A stretch of DNA of 64,000 bases from Streptomyces sp. TRM68416 (GTDB lineage: Bacteria > Actinomycetota > Actinomycetes > Streptomycetales > Streptomycetaceae). A program made the position numbers and the translations under genes. Below the pieces are notes generated by a model that was given only the letters and a program-made list of their open reading frames with translations, was not told the origin of the DNA and did not search any database. Location: NCBI RefSeq assembly GCF_014596915.1, contig NZ_JACVWU010000037.1, forward strand, positions 16,601 through 80,600, in the 5' to 3' direction. Shown one piece after another: positions 8,843 through 18,590 of the stretch; within the stretch, counting starts at the first letter, position 1; each line of letters opens with the position of its first letter.

Positions 8843-9910
8843 ATGACGACCATGCACGCGCGACGCTTGAAAGCCAGTCTGAAGGGCTGGGGCGGAGTGG
8901 GCGCCATGGCGGCCGTGTGCGCCCTGGCGGTGGTCCTCGCGCTGCTGCTGCCGCTGATCCCGTCCTCCGGCGACGGCGGCACCGGCACCGGCACCGGCAC
9001 CGGCACCGGCGAGAAGGTGACGCAGGGCAGCCGGACCCGCGCCGCGGAGGAATGCACGGCCCCGGAGAAGCAGACGCTGTCCCCGTCCCGGGCGGACGGC
9101 CCCACGATCGAGGCGATCAAGAGCCGTCAGGGCGAGAAGCGCAAGCTGGTCGTCGGCGTGGACCAGAACAGCTACCGCTGGGGCTACCGCAACCCCAACA
9201 GCAGCGGCACCGCCCGGCTCGAGGGCTTCGACATCGACCTGGTGCGCCGCATCGCGGAGGACATCCTCGGCGACCCGAACGCCGTCCAGTTCAAGGCGAT
9301 CCCCACCAACCAGCGCATCCCGGCGATCCAGGAGGGCCGGGTCGACATGGTGGTGCGCACCATGACGATCACCTGCGACCGGCTGGCGGACGTCGCGTTC
9401 TCCGCCCCCTACTTCAAGACCGGCCAGCAGGTCCTGGCCGCCAAGTCCTCGAAGATCACCGGCTACGACCGGACGCTCGCCGACCGCAAGATCTGCTCGG
9501 CGGAGGGTTCCACCGCGTACACGACCCTGGAGCAGGGGAAGGAGAACGGCGACCTGCCGGACTCCGCCGACATCGGCACCACCGTCCCCAACCAGCTCGA
9601 CTGCCTGGTGCGGCTGCAACTGGGCGAGGTGGACGCGGTGGTGACCGACGGCGCCCTCGCCGCGAGCCAGGCCGCGCAGGACCCGACGGTGGAGCTGAAG
9701 GGCGACGCGTTCACCACCGAGTACTACGGCGTGGCGATGCAGAAGGACGCCGACGATCTGGTACGCCGGGTCAACCAGATCCTGGTGGAGTACCGCAGGG
9801 ACACCTCGGGCGGCTGGCAGGCGTCGTACGACACCTGGCTTTCGGCGACACTGGGAGCCGATGCGGCGGAGTCGGAGCCCCCCGCACCGGAGTACCTCCG
9901 CAAGAGCTGA
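8843..9910 (+). CDS. glnH: GlnH-like amino-acid-binding protein
   Basis: A 355-residue family 3 solute-binding protein with an N-terminal membrane anchor (about residues 20-40) but no lipobox cysteine, unlike mycobacterial GlnH. A Gly-Thr repeat linker follows, encoded by five tandem ACCGGC units at 8981-9010. The binding fold shows LVVGVDQNSYRWG, GFDIDLVRRIA, DMVVRTMTIT and AFSAPYF. It starts 8 bases after the membrane sensor gene and probably presents glutamate, glutamine or aspartate to it. A GTG at 8831 is an alternative start. Confidence 0.82.
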   Translation: MTTMHARRLKASLKGWGGVGAMAAVCALAVVLALLLPLIPSSGDGGTGTGTGTGTGEKVTQGSRTRAAEECTAPEKQTLSPSRADGPTIEAIKSRQGEKRKLVVGVDQNSYRWGYRNPNSSGTARLEGFDIDLVRRIAEDILGDPNAVQFKAIPTNQRIPAIQEGRVDMVVRTMTITCDRLADVAFSAPYFKTGQQVLAAKSSKITGYDRTLADRKICSAEGSTAYTTLEQGKENGDLPDSADIGTTVPNQLDCLVRLQLGEVDAVVTDGALAASQAAQDPTVELKGDAFTTEYYGVAMQKDADDLVRRVNQILVEYRRDTSGGWQASYDTWLSATLGADAAESEPPAPEYLRKS

Positions 9911-9978
9911 ACCGACAACCGATCAACACCGACCAACACCCCACCCCAGGCACACAACACAGCAGCGAGAGGTGATCG

Positions 9979-11310
9979 ATGGGCGTCACGGGACCCCCCG
10001 GGCCGGTGATGGACCGGGACGAGGTGGACCGTGCGCTGGCGCGGCTCGGCGCGGAGCACGAGGCGATCGAGACCTCGCTCCTCGCCCTCCAGGACCACGC
10101 GGGCCGCAGACTCCTGGAGGGCGCCGAGCTGACGGGTGTCACCAAGGAGCGCTGGACGGCCACGGAGGCCTCCATCACGCTGCTGTGGGCCTACTTCGAC
10201 GCGTACACGGACGCGCTGCGCAGCGCGCGGGAGATCCGCGCCCGCCGCCGCTGGTCCAGCCGCGAGGACCTGGTGGAGCTGACCGAGCTGCTGCGCGGCG
10301 AGTCGGTGACGGTGGCGGGCTCCGCCACGGCCACCGCCAACGCGCCCACGCTGCACGGCGGTTCGGGCAAGCTCAGCGAGCGGTTCTCGCTGGTCACCCT
10401 GGTGGACCGGATGAACGAGCTGTACGCGACGAGCCTGGACATGGTCGTCGCCGCCGACGCGGTGTGGTCGGCACTGCCCGCCCGGATCGATTTACTCGCC
10501 GCGGAGCTGCAGCGCACCCGCAAGCTGGCGCACTCCGTGGGCGTGCGCCCGGGCGAGCACCCCTCGGGCGACGACCTGGAGCGCATCACGCGCACGCTGA
10601 CGCACCTGCGCGAGCAGGTGGTCTCCGACCCGCTGGCGTTCTGGCGTCCCGCATCGGGCAGTTCGGCGCCGGGCGGCGGCAAGCCGGACACCACGGTCTA
10701 CGACCGGGAGGCGCGCGCCCTGGAGGACGTACGCCGGGAGATCGACGCCGTGCTGACCGTCCGCCAGGACGCCGAGGCGCGGCTGGTGAAGCTGCGGGAC
10801 GTGCTCTCCCGCGCGGACCGCACGCTGGCCGAGGCGCGCACCGCGCGCGGCGAGGTCCTGGCGAAGATCGCCGCCACGGAGGTGCCGGTGGTCAGCGGCC
10901 CGCCGACCGTGCTGCAGGAGCAGCTGGCGACGGCCGCGGAGTACCGCAGACGCGCCCAGTGGCACCGGCTGTCGCCGCTGCTGGAGTCCCTGGAGCAGAA
11001 GGCTGAGGACGAACTGCTGCGCGCCCGCGAGTCGTTGACCGCGGTCACCGCGCCCCTGGCGGTCCGCGCCGAGCTGCGCGGGCGGCTGGACGCGTACAAG
11101 GCGAAGGTGGCCCGGCACGGCCTCGCGGAGGACCCGTTCCTGATCGAGCGGTACGACGCGGCCCGCCGCATGCTGTGGAGCGCCCCCTGCGACCTGCGCG
11201 TCGCCGAACAGGCCGTGCTGCGCTACCAGCAGGCGGCCGCCGAACTGCTGGCCGCCCCGCGCGTGCCGGGGCAGGGCGCGCCGGAGGACCACAGGGGGCC
11301 GGGCGCGTGA
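9979..11310 (+). CDS. Coiled-coil protein of unknown function in the PknG locus
   Basis: A 443-residue soluble protein without signal peptide or membrane helix. It is rich in long amphipathic helices with repeated Glu/Arg/Leu patterns, especially residues 230-300 and 330-420, suggesting coiled coils. I recognise no catalytic motif. It lies between the GlnH-like and kinase genes on the same strand (68 and 22 bases away), so it is probably an adaptor in the same pathway. Codon 172 is TTA (10492-10494), so translation may depend on the bldA tRNA. Confidence 0.75.
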   Translation: MGVTGPPGPVMDRDEVDRALARLGAEHEAIETSLLALQDHAGRRLLEGAELTGVTKERWTATEASITLLWAYFDAYTDALRSAREIRARRRWSSREDLVELTELLRGESVTVAGSATATANAPTLHGGSGKLSERFSLVTLVDRMNELYATSLDMVVAADAVWSALPARIDLLAAELQRTRKLAHSVGVRPGEHPSGDDLERITRTLTHLREQVVSDPLAFWRPASGSSAPGGGKPDTTVYDREARALEDVRREIDAVLTVRQDAEARLVKLRDVLSRADRTLAEARTARGEVLAKIAATEVPVVSGPPTVLQEQLATAAEYRRRAQWHRLSPLLESLEQKAEDELLRARESLTAVTAPLAVRAELRGRLDAYKAKVARHGLAEDPFLIERYDAARRMLWSAPCDLRVAEQAVLRYQQAAAELLAAPRVPGQGAPEDHRGPGA

Positions 11311-11332
11311 GCGACTTGGGGGGTACAGCGAC

Positions 11333-13819
11333 ATGAGTCAGGCACAGCAGACCTGCCAGCGGCCCGGCTGCGACGGCCGTTACGAGGACGTGGGCGGCGG
11401 CGAACTGTACTGCGACACCTGCGGTCTGGCCCCGGTCGTCGCCACCAACCGCATGGTCGGCTCGTCCTCCACCGGGGTGACGGGCGGCGGCAAGGGCGGT
11501 TCGGGCAGCGGAAGTTCACGCTCCAGCAGCCGCGGCAGTTCGCGTACGTCCTCGCAGTCGTCGAAGTCGCGCCGCTCGGTGTCGGGACGGCTCTCGCGCT
11601 CGCTGTCGGGGCGTTCCACCGGCCGTTCGGTGTCGGTGCGCAGCTCGGGCTCGGCGGCGTCCTCCTCGGGGCGGGGCCGGCTCGGGGCGGGCCTGGTCGA
11701 GGTGCCGGACGTGCCGCGGCCGGACCCGCGCGGGATGGTGCTGGAGAACCCGGAGGTGCCCGAGCGCAAGCGGTTCTGCTCGCGTTCGGACTGCGGTGCT
11801 CCGGTGGGGCGGGCGCGCGGCGACCGGCCGGGCCGTACGGAGGGGTTCTGCACCAAGTGCGGTCACCCGTACTCCTTCGTCCCGAAGCTGAGGTCCGGGG
11901 ACGTGGTGCACGGCCAGTACGAGGTCGTGGGCTGTCTGGCGCACGGCGGGCTGGGCTGGATCTACCTCGCCGTGGACCGCGCGGTCTCCGACCGGTGGGT
12001 GGTCCTCAAGGGCCTGCTGGACACCGGTGACCAGGACGCGATGGCCGCCGCGATCTCCGAGCGGCGCTTCCTCGCCGAGATCGAGCACGCCAACATCGTG
12101 CGGATCTACAACTTCGTCGAGCACCTCGACCAGCGGACGGGGTCGCTGGACGGGTACATCGTGATGGAGTACGTCGGCGGCAAGTCGCTGAAGGAGATCG
12201 CCAACGGCCGCCGCGGGGCGGACGGCAAGCGTGATCCGCTGCCGGTGGAGCAGGCGTGCGCGTACGGCATCGAGGCCCTGGAGGCGCTCGGCCATCTGCA
12301 CAGCCGCAACCTGCTGTACTGCGACTTCAAGGTCGACAACGCCATCCAGACCGAGAGCCAGCTCAAGCTGATCGACATGGGCGCGGTGCGCCGGATGGAC
12401 GACGAGGAGTCGGCCATCTACGGCACGGTGGGCTACCAGGCGCCGGAGGTCGCCGAGGTCGGCCCGTCGGTGGCGTCCGACCTGTACACGGTCGCGCGCA
12501 CGCTGGCCGTGCTGACCTTCGACTTCCAGGGGTACACGAACGTCTTCGTGGACTCCCTTCCCGACCCGGACAGCATCGAGGTCTTCCGCCGCTACGAGTC
12601 CTTCTACCGGCTGCTGGTCCGGGCCACGGACCCGGACCCGGCCCGCCGGTTCGCCTCCGCGCAGGAGATGGCGGAGCAGCTGACGGGCGTCCTGCGCGAG
12701 GTCGTCTCGCTCCAGACGGGCCGGCCCCGCCCGGCGCTGTCGCCCCTGTTCGGGCCCGAAGTGAAGGTCACGGACACGGAGTTGTTCCCGCGGCTGGACG
12801 GGGAGGTGTCACGCCTCGGGGCGCGGAGGACGGGCGGACGCGGTGACGGCACGGCCCCCGCCGCGTCCGCGAGCCTGGTCAAGCCCGTCGACGCACCGGC
12901 CGCCGCCCTCGCCCTGCCCGTCCCGCACGTGGACCCGAGCGACCCCAACGCCGGTTTCCTGGCGGGCCTGATGACGTCCGCGCCGGCCGAGCTGCTGAGC
13001 GCGCTCGGCGCGGCACCGGCCCCGTCGACCGAGACCCGGCTGCGGCAGGTCCGCGCCTGGCTGGAGAACGGCGACGCGGCGACCGCCCACGAGGCCCTGC
13101 TGCGCCTGGAGTCGGAGCGGCCCGACGACTGGCGGGTCGTCTGGTACCGGGGCGTGGCCGCGCTGGTGACCGGCGACCACGAGGGCGCCGCGCTGGCCTT
13201 CGACGCGATCTACGACGCCTTCCCCGGCGAGCCCGGGCCGAAGCTGGCGCTCGGCCTGTGCGCGGAGGAACTGGGCCAGTTGGACAACGCCGCCGAGTAC
13301 TACGGCCTGGTCTGGGCGACCGACCCGAGCTTCGTGAGCTCCGCGTTCGGCCTGGCCCGCGTCCAGCTCGCGACCGGCGACCGGCGGGCCGCCGTGGCGA
13401 CGCTGGAGTCGGTGCCGGAGTCCTCCATCCACTACACGGCCGCGCGGGTGGCGGCCGTCCGGGCGCGGCTGCGGCAGCGCACCGCGGTCGCCGGTGACGT
13501 ACCGTTCCTGGAGGATCTGACCGCGGCGGCCGGGCAGGTGGAGGCGCTGGATGCGTACGGTCTGGACCCGGCGCGCCGCGAGCAGTTGGCGGCGGAGGTG
13601 CTCGGCTGCGCGCTGGACTGGATACTCTCCGGTGGCCGGGATGCCGTCCCTCCCGGCACCGGCGAACGGTCGCTGCTCGGCAGTGGCCTGGACGAGCGGG
13701 GACTGCGTTTCGGCCTGGAGCGTTCGTACCGCACGCTGGCCCGGCTCGCACGGGGCGGCGAGGAGAGGATCGACCTGGTGGAACGTGCCAACCGTTACCG
13801 CCCCCGGACGTGGGTGTAG
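11333..13819 (+). CDS. pknG: PknG-like serine/threonine protein kinase with TPR region
   Basis: An 828-residue cytoplasmic kinase. Two zinc-ribbon cysteine pairs come first (about residues 8-31 and 145-181), separated by a Ser/Arg/Gly-rich stretch. The kinase domain spans about 190-460 with ATP lysine K226 (VVLKG), catalytic loop YCDFKVDN (D331, no HRD arginine, as in PknG), DMG in place of DFG (D348), and APE. The C-terminal part from about 560 is helical and TPR-like. M. tuberculosis PknG has the same order: rubredoxin-like, kinase, TPR. It likely relays the GlnX/GlnH signal to FHA-containing targets. Confidence 0.9.
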   Translation: MSQAQQTCQRPGCDGRYEDVGGGELYCDTCGLAPVVATNRMVGSSSTGVTGGGKGGSGSGSSRSSSRGSSRTSSQSSKSRRSVSGRLSRSLSGRSTGRSVSVRSSGSAASSSGRGRLGAGLVEVPDVPRPDPRGMVLENPEVPERKRFCSRSDCGAPVGRARGDRPGRTEGFCTKCGHPYSFVPKLRSGDVVHGQYEVVGCLAHGGLGWIYLAVDRAVSDRWVVLKGLLDTGDQDAMAAAISERRFLAEIEHANIVRIYNFVEHLDQRTGSLDGYIVMEYVGGKSLKEIANGRRGADGKRDPLPVEQACAYGIEALEALGHLHSRNLLYCDFKVDNAIQTESQLKLIDMGAVRRMDDEESAIYGTVGYQAPEVAEVGPSVASDLYTVARTLAVLTFDFQGYTNVFVDSLPDPDSIEVFRRYESFYRLLVRATDPDPARRFASAQEMAEQLTGVLREVVSLQTGRPRPALSPLFGPEVKVTDTELFPRLDGEVSRLGARRTGGRGDGTAPAASASLVKPVDAPAAALALPVPHVDPSDPNAGFLAGLMTSAPAELLSALGAAPAPSTETRLRQVRAWLENGDAATAHEALLRLESERPDDWRVVWYRGVAALVTGDHEGAALAFDAIYDAFPGEPGPKLALGLCAEELGQLDNAAEYYGLVWATDPSFVSSAFGLARVQLATGDRRAAVATLESVPESSIHYTAARVAAVRARLRQRTAVAGDVPFLEDLTAAAGQVEALDAYGLDPARREQLAAEVLGCALDWILSGGRDAVPPGTGERSLLGSGLDERGLRFGLERSYRTLARLARGGEERIDLVERANRYRPRTWV

Positions 13820-13822
13820 TTG

Positions 13823-15175
13823 ATGTCGCAGATGCCTCAGCAGGCCACTCTGTCGAATTGCCCGAGCTGCGGTGAACCGCCGCAGTCGGGTGACCGTTTC
13901 TGCGGTGCGTGCGGATACGACCTGTCCGCCGTGCCCGCACGGCCGGACGGCGACCCGACGATCGCCCTGACCGACCCGTCGGCCGCCCTGGCCGACCCGC
14001 CGGCCGCCGTGAACGGCACGGCCGCGCCCGGTGCCGGCGGCCCGGCCTGGCCGTCGGCCTCCGAGCCGGACGGCTGGGGCACCCCGCCGGCGGTGCATCT
14101 GCCGACCGACCTGGAGGGCGTGGAGTCGGACGGCCGCGAGCGCGCCGGGCACGCGCCGTCCTCCGGTGTGCGCTTCGACCGCGCCCCGGAGCCCGACGAG
14201 TACCCGCTCCAGGCGCCGGACCCGCGCATGGCCGCCGAGCAGCCCGCCGCGGCCGAGCCCGCCAAGGTGTGCGTGGCCTGCCGGGCCGGCCGGGTCGACC
14301 ACGACGGCTACTGCGAGAACTGCGGCCACGCCCAGCCGCGCGAACGCGACCACATGGAGCAGGAGTTCGGCCCGGTGGCCGCCGTCAGCGACCGCGGCCT
14401 GCGTCACCACCGCAACGAGGACGCGTTCGCCGTGGGCTGTGCCGCCCTGCCCGACGGCTCGTCCGCGGCCCTGGCGATCGTCTGCGACGGCGTCTCCTCG
14501 GCGACCCGCCCCGACGAGGCCTCGCTGGCCGCGTCCCGGGCGGCGAGCGACGCCCTGCTGGCCTCCCTGCCGCTCGGCACGCACCCGCAGCAGGCCATGC
14601 ACGAGGCGATCGTCGCCGCCTCCCGCGCGGTCAACGCGCTGGCGGGCGAGCCGGCCACCGCGCGCGAGCACGCCCCGCACCAGAACGCCCCCGCCTGCAC
14701 GATCGTGGGCGCGGTGATCACCTCCGGGCTGCTGGTCGTCGGCTGGGTCGGCGACAGCCGCGTCTACTGGGTCCCGGTGGACCGCGGCGCCCCCGCGGCC
14801 CGGCTCACCGAGGACGACTCCTGGGCCGCACAGATGGTCGCCGCGGGCCTGATGAACGAGGCCGAGGCCTACGCCGACGAGCGCGCCCACGCGATCACCG
14901 GCTGGCTCGGCGCGGACGCCTACGAACTGGAGCCGCACACCGCGTCCTTCAAGCCGGACCGGCCGGGTGTGGTGGTGGTGTGCACGGACGGCCTGTGGAA
15001 CTACGCGGAGACGGCCGGGGAGATGGCCGAGGCCGTGCCCCTCGACGCCGCCGTGCGCCCGCTGCACTGCGCCCAGGTTCTGGTCGGTCACGCGCTCGAC
15101 GGCGGGGGCCACGACAACGTAACAGTGGCCGTCCTGCCGTTCCCGGCCCCGCAGACGGGGGCAGGATCGGCCTGA
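13823..15175 (+). CDS. PP2C-family protein phosphatase with N-terminal zinc ribbons
   Basis: A 450-residue metal-dependent Ser/Thr phosphatase. Residues 10-35 form a zinc ribbon (CPSCG and CGACG), followed by a disordered Pro/Ala-rich linker, a second ribbon near residues 152-174 (CVAC and CENCG), then the PP2C domain: SDRGLRHHRNEDA, CDGVSS, GWVGDSRVYWV and DNVTVAV with metal aspartates. ATG 13823 lies directly after the kinase stop (in-frame TTG at 13820 is an alternative). It probably reverses phosphorylation by the adjacent PknG-like kinase. Confidence 0.9.
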   Translation: MSQMPQQATLSNCPSCGEPPQSGDRFCGACGYDLSAVPARPDGDPTIALTDPSAALADPPAAVNGTAAPGAGGPAWPSASEPDGWGTPPAVHLPTDLEGVESDGRERAGHAPSSGVRFDRAPEPDEYPLQAPDPRMAAEQPAAAEPAKVCVACRAGRVDHDGYCENCGHAQPRERDHMEQEFGPVAAVSDRGLRHHRNEDAFAVGCAALPDGSSAALAIVCDGVSSATRPDEASLAASRAASDALLASLPLGTHPQQAMHEAIVAASRAVNALAGEPATAREHAPHQNAPACTIVGAVITSGLLVVGWVGDSRVYWVPVDRGAPAARLTEDDSWAAQMVAAGLMNEAEAYADERAHAITGWLGADAYELEPHTASFKPDRPGVVVVCTDGLWNYAETAGEMAEAVPLDAAVRPLHCAQVLVGHALDGGGHDNVTVAVLPFPAPQTGAGSA

Positions 15176-15277
15176 GAGGCCTCGCGCGGGACGCAGCCTC
15201 AACGGACCGGAGGGGACCGGTCCGCCGACAGCCGTACCCCCGCTCCGGCGGGGTTTCCGAGGGGGATCAGAGAAGGC

Positions 15278-16624
15278 ATGGCCAATTTCTCGAAGTCGAA
15301 CGTGCCGCAGTTCTCGATGGACGTCTACCAGAACGAGTACCTGCCGGAGGGCGGTCGCGAGGTCAACGCGATCGTCACGGTCACCGCGACCGGCGGCGGC
15401 ACGATCGGTAGCGCGGTCGCGGCACCCCACCTCTACACGCCCGGACAGGGCCCGTCCGCGGCCGTGGCGATCATGGTCGACTGCTCGGGCTCGATGGACT
15501 ACCCGCCCACCAAGATGCGCAACGCGCGCGACGCCACGGCCGCCGCGATCGACACCCTGCGCGACGGGGTGCACTTCGCGGTGATCGGCGGCACCCATGT
15601 GGCCAAGGAGGTCTACCCGGGCACGGGCCGCCTCGCGGTCGCCGACGCCACCACCCGCGAGCAGGCCAAGCAGGCGCTGCGCAAGCTCAGCGCGGGCGGC
15701 GGTACGGCCATCGGCACCTGGCTGCGGCTCGCGGACCGGCTGCTGTCCGGCGCGGACGTCGCCATCCGCCACGGGATCCTGCTCACCGACGGCCGCAATG
15801 AACACGAGTCACCGCAGGACCTGCGCGCGGCGCTGGACTCCTGCGCGGGGCGTTTCACCTGCGACGCCCGTGGTGTGGGCACCGACTGGGAAGTGAAAGA
15901 AGTCACAGCGATCGCCTCCGCGCTGCTCGGCACCGCCGACATCGTCGCCGACCCGGCCGGTCTCGCTGCCGACTTCACGCAGATGATGGAGACGGCGATG
16001 GGCAAGGAGGTCGCGGACGTCGCCCTGCGGGTGTGGACGCCGGTCGGCACGACCATCCGGTTCGTCAAGCAAGTCGCGCCCACGGTCGAGGAGTTGACCG
16101 ACCGCCGCACCGAGGCCGGTCCGCGCGCCGGGGACTACCCCACGGGTTCCTGGGGAGACGAGTCCCGTGACTACCACGTCTGCGTCGAGGTCCCGGCCGC
16201 CGGCCTCGGCCAGGAGATGCTGGCCGCCCGGGTCTCGTTGGTCATCCCGCAGCCCGGGGGCAGCGTCCAGAACCTCGGCGCCCAGGGCCTGGTGAGGGCC
16301 GTCTGGACGGACGACATGGCCGCGTCGACATCGATCAATCCCCAAGTCGCGCACTACACCGGCCAGGCCGAACTGGCACAGGCCATCCAGCAAGGGCTGG
16401 ATCTACGCAAAGCGGGAGATATGGACGGAGCAACGGCCAAACTGGGCCGGGCCGTTCAGCTCGCCAGCGCCTCCGGAAACGCCGATACGGCGAAACTCCT
16501 TGCGAAGGTGGTGGACGTGGTCGACGCGGCGACAGGTACTGTGCGACTGAAGGCGAAGGTCGAGGAGGCCGACGAGATGACTCTCGAAACCCGGTCGACA
16601 AAGACTGTTCGTGTAAAGAAGTGA
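15278..16624 (+). CDS. von Willebrand factor A domain protein (TerY-like)
   Basis: A 448-residue protein with a VWA domain. The metal-ion-dependent adhesion site begins MVDCSGSMDYPP (about residues 67-78, DxSxS), with a GGGTAIG threonine segment and LLTDGRNEH following. No signal peptide is seen, so it is cytoplasmic. VWA, PP2C and kinase genes side by side match the TerY-P type triad described in tellurium-resistance-linked stress systems (known arrangement; function here inferred). It follows the phosphatase by about 100 bases. Confidence 0.88.
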   Translation: MANFSKSNVPQFSMDVYQNEYLPEGGREVNAIVTVTATGGGTIGSAVAAPHLYTPGQGPSAAVAIMVDCSGSMDYPPTKMRNARDATAAAIDTLRDGVHFAVIGGTHVAKEVYPGTGRLAVADATTREQAKQALRKLSAGGGTAIGTWLRLADRLLSGADVAIRHGILLTDGRNEHESPQDLRAALDSCAGRFTCDARGVGTDWEVKEVTAIASALLGTADIVADPAGLAADFTQMMETAMGKEVADVALRVWTPVGTTIRFVKQVAPTVEELTDRRTEAGPRAGDYPTGSWGDESRDYHVCVEVPAAGLGQEMLAARVSLVIPQPGGSVQNLGAQGLVRAVWTDDMAASTSINPQVAHYTGQAELAQAIQQGLDLRKAGDMDGATAKLGRAVQLASASGNADTAKLLAKVVDVVDAATGTVRLKAKVEEADEMTLETRSTKTVRVKK

Positions 16625-16728
16625 CCAGAGAACTGTCGTAGTACTGCCGTAGTGGTGAGCGAGCCCGACCCCTTGGGGTGGGAGAAATCCGGCCATACCG
16701 GCTGGAAAGGAAAGGGGGAAGCGCCGAC

Positions 16729-18195
16729 ATGCCGACCTGCCCGAACGGACACCAGTCGGGTTCCGACGACTGGTGCGAGGTCTGCGGTCACCGCATGGCC
16801 GGTGCCGTACCTCCGCCCCCGCCCCCGCCGCCGCCCCCGGGCGGTGGCTACGGCTTCCCGCCGCCCGGTGCGCCGGGCGGCCCCGCCGGCCAGCCCGGCG
16901 CCCGGCCGCACCTGGCCGCCGTACCGGACCCGGAGCCCGAGCTCTGCCCGCAGTGCCGCACGCCCCGCGAGGGCGGTGCGCCGTTCTGCGAGGAGTGCCG
17001 GTGGAACTTCCTCACCAACACGGCGACCTCGTACACCCCGGCCGCCCCGCGCCCCCCGGCCCCCAGCCCGGCCGCCCGCTTCCAGCAGCCCCCCGGCCCC
17101 TCCTACGGCGGCGGCGGCGATTCCTTCGACTACCAGAGCTCCCGCCCCTCCCAGGTGAACCGGCCCGCGGAACCGATTCCGCCGTTCGGCGCGGACCCGT
17201 CGACGCCTGCGGGGCCGGGCGGTCCGGGGGGACCCGGCGCCTTCGGCGGGCCTGGCGGGCCTGATGGTCCGGGCGGTGGCCGCGGCAGTTCGAGCGGTCC
17301 CGGTGGTCCGGGCGGTCAGGGCGGCCCGGGTGGACCTGGCGCGTTCGGCGGGCCTGGCGGGCCCAACGGTCCGGGCGCACCCGGTGGGCCTGGTGGACCT
17401 GGTGGCTTCGGCGGCCCCGGCACGTCGGGCGGACCCGGCGCCAACGGCCCCTCCGGCTTCGGCTCCGACCCCTCGCGGCAGGCGCCTCCGCCGCCGCCCG
17501 GCCCTGGTGCGGCCGGTGGCGCTCCGCAGGCGTTCCAGTCCCCCTCCGGCCCGTCCGCCCCGCCCGGCTTCCCGCAGGAGACGAACCGTCCGCAGCCCGG
17601 CGGCCCGTCCTTCGGCGGCGGTGACGACGACTGGGTGATCTCGCCCCCGTCGTCCACCGCGCCCGGCGGCCCTGGAGGACCCAGCGGTCCCGGCGGCCCC
17701 GGCCCGGCCCAGGGCGGTGGCTACGGCTATCCGCAGCCCGGCTCCGGCCAGGCGCCGCCCCCGCCCGGCCCCGCCTTCCCGCAGCAGCCGGCGACCTGGA
17801 CGGCGACCATCGGACCGGACCGCGAGTACTTCATGGCGATGATGCAGCGCTCCGGCCCCGAGGCCGCGGGCCTGAACCTGCCCGCGTACTCGCCGGAGCA
17901 GCAGCGCACCCTCACCGGCAACCAGCTCACGATCGGCCGCCGTCGCCACTCCACCGGCGAGACCCCGGACATCGACCTGTCGGTGCCGCCGGAGGACCCG
18001 GGCGTCTCGCACCAGCACGCGGTGCTGGTGCAGCAGCCGGACGGCTCCTGGGCGGTCGTCGACCAGAACTCGACGAACGGCACGACGGTCAACGGCTCCG
18101 AGGACCCCATCCAGCCCTTCGTACCGGTACCGCTCCAGGACGGCGACCGGGTCCACGTCGGCGCCTGGACGACAATCACCGTCCGCCGGGGCTGA
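16729..18195 (+). CDS. FHA-domain protein with zinc ribbons and Pro/Gly-rich linker
   Basis: A 488-residue protein. It begins with a zinc ribbon (CPNGH and CEVCGH), a run of ten prolines, a second ribbon (CPQC and CEEC near residues 84-107), a long Gly/Pro-rich low-complexity linker (about 150-360), and a C-terminal FHA domain with LTIGRRR, VSHQHAVL and QNSTNGTTVNG. FHA domains bind phosphothreonine; the upstream PknG-like kinase is the obvious source. In mycobacteria PknG acts through the FHA protein GarA, which is much smaller. Start at 16729 follows AGGAAAGGGGG. Confidence 0.9.
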   Translation: MPTCPNGHQSGSDDWCEVCGHRMAGAVPPPPPPPPPPGGGYGFPPPGAPGGPAGQPGARPHLAAVPDPEPELCPQCRTPREGGAPFCEECRWNFLTNTATSYTPAAPRPPAPSPAARFQQPPGPSYGGGGDSFDYQSSRPSQVNRPAEPIPPFGADPSTPAGPGGPGGPGAFGGPGGPDGPGGGRGSSSGPGGPGGQGGPGGPGAFGGPGGPNGPGAPGGPGGPGGFGGPGTSGGPGANGPSGFGSDPSRQAPPPPPGPGAAGGAPQAFQSPSGPSAPPGFPQETNRPQPGGPSFGGGDDDWVISPPSSTAPGGPGGPSGPGGPGPAQGGGYGYPQPGSGQAPPPPGPAFPQQPATWTATIGPDREYFMAMMQRSGPEAAGLNLPAYSPEQQRTLTGNQLTIGRRRHSTGETPDIDLSVPPEDPGVSHQHAVLVQQPDGSWAVVDQNSTNGTTVNGSEDPIQPFVPVPLQDGDRVHVGAWTTITVRRG

Positions 18196-18590
18196 GCCCC
18201 GGGTGGGGCCGGGGTGTCGTGCGACCCCCCGGCCCCACCACAGCGACCAGCCCCACAGCCGCCCGTCGTCCCACCGCAGCGGCCCCCGCTCCCGCTCGCC
18301 GGACCGACCACCCGGCCACCCCGGTGGCCCCCGCACGCCTGCGTCTCACCTCACCCCAGCGCCCCCACTCCCCCTCGCCGGAACGGCCTCCCGGGCACAG
18401 GCCCCCGCCCTACCTCCGCGCCTCCCGCCTGGCCCCCGCGCCACCCGCACGGGCCCCCTCACCCCACCGCAGCGCCCCGCGCCCCCGCTCACCGGACCAG
18501 CCACCCGGCAACCACCCCACCTCACGCCACCGCCCCCGCACGGCTGCGGCCTCCACCTCACCCCAGCGCCCCCACTCGGCTGCCCCCACC
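18196..18590. other. Convergent intergenic region with strong hairpin and C-rich repeats
   Basis: A 13-bp perfect stem (18202-18214 with 18227-18239) follows the FHA gene and is a likely terminator without a T-tract. The remaining 350 bases are C-rich, with imperfect copies of CACCTCACCCCAGCGCCCC near 18348, 18549 and 18588. Composition is skewed and no gene is supported. Confidence 0.6.

Noticed and set aside
8981..9010. Five ACCGGC units as a CRISPR or regulatory repeat
   Set aside because: In-frame Gly-Thr linker codons inside the binding-protein gene; simple tandem repeat only.
12809..15805. 998-residue minus-strand open frame opposite kinase, phosphatase and VWA genes
   Set aside because: Shadow frame caused by high GC; the plus-strand genes have full domain signatures.
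17200..17760. Gly/Pro-rich repeats as a collagen-like structural protein
   Set aside because: They are the linker of the FHA protein; there is no continuous Gly-X-Y triplet array or signal peptide.
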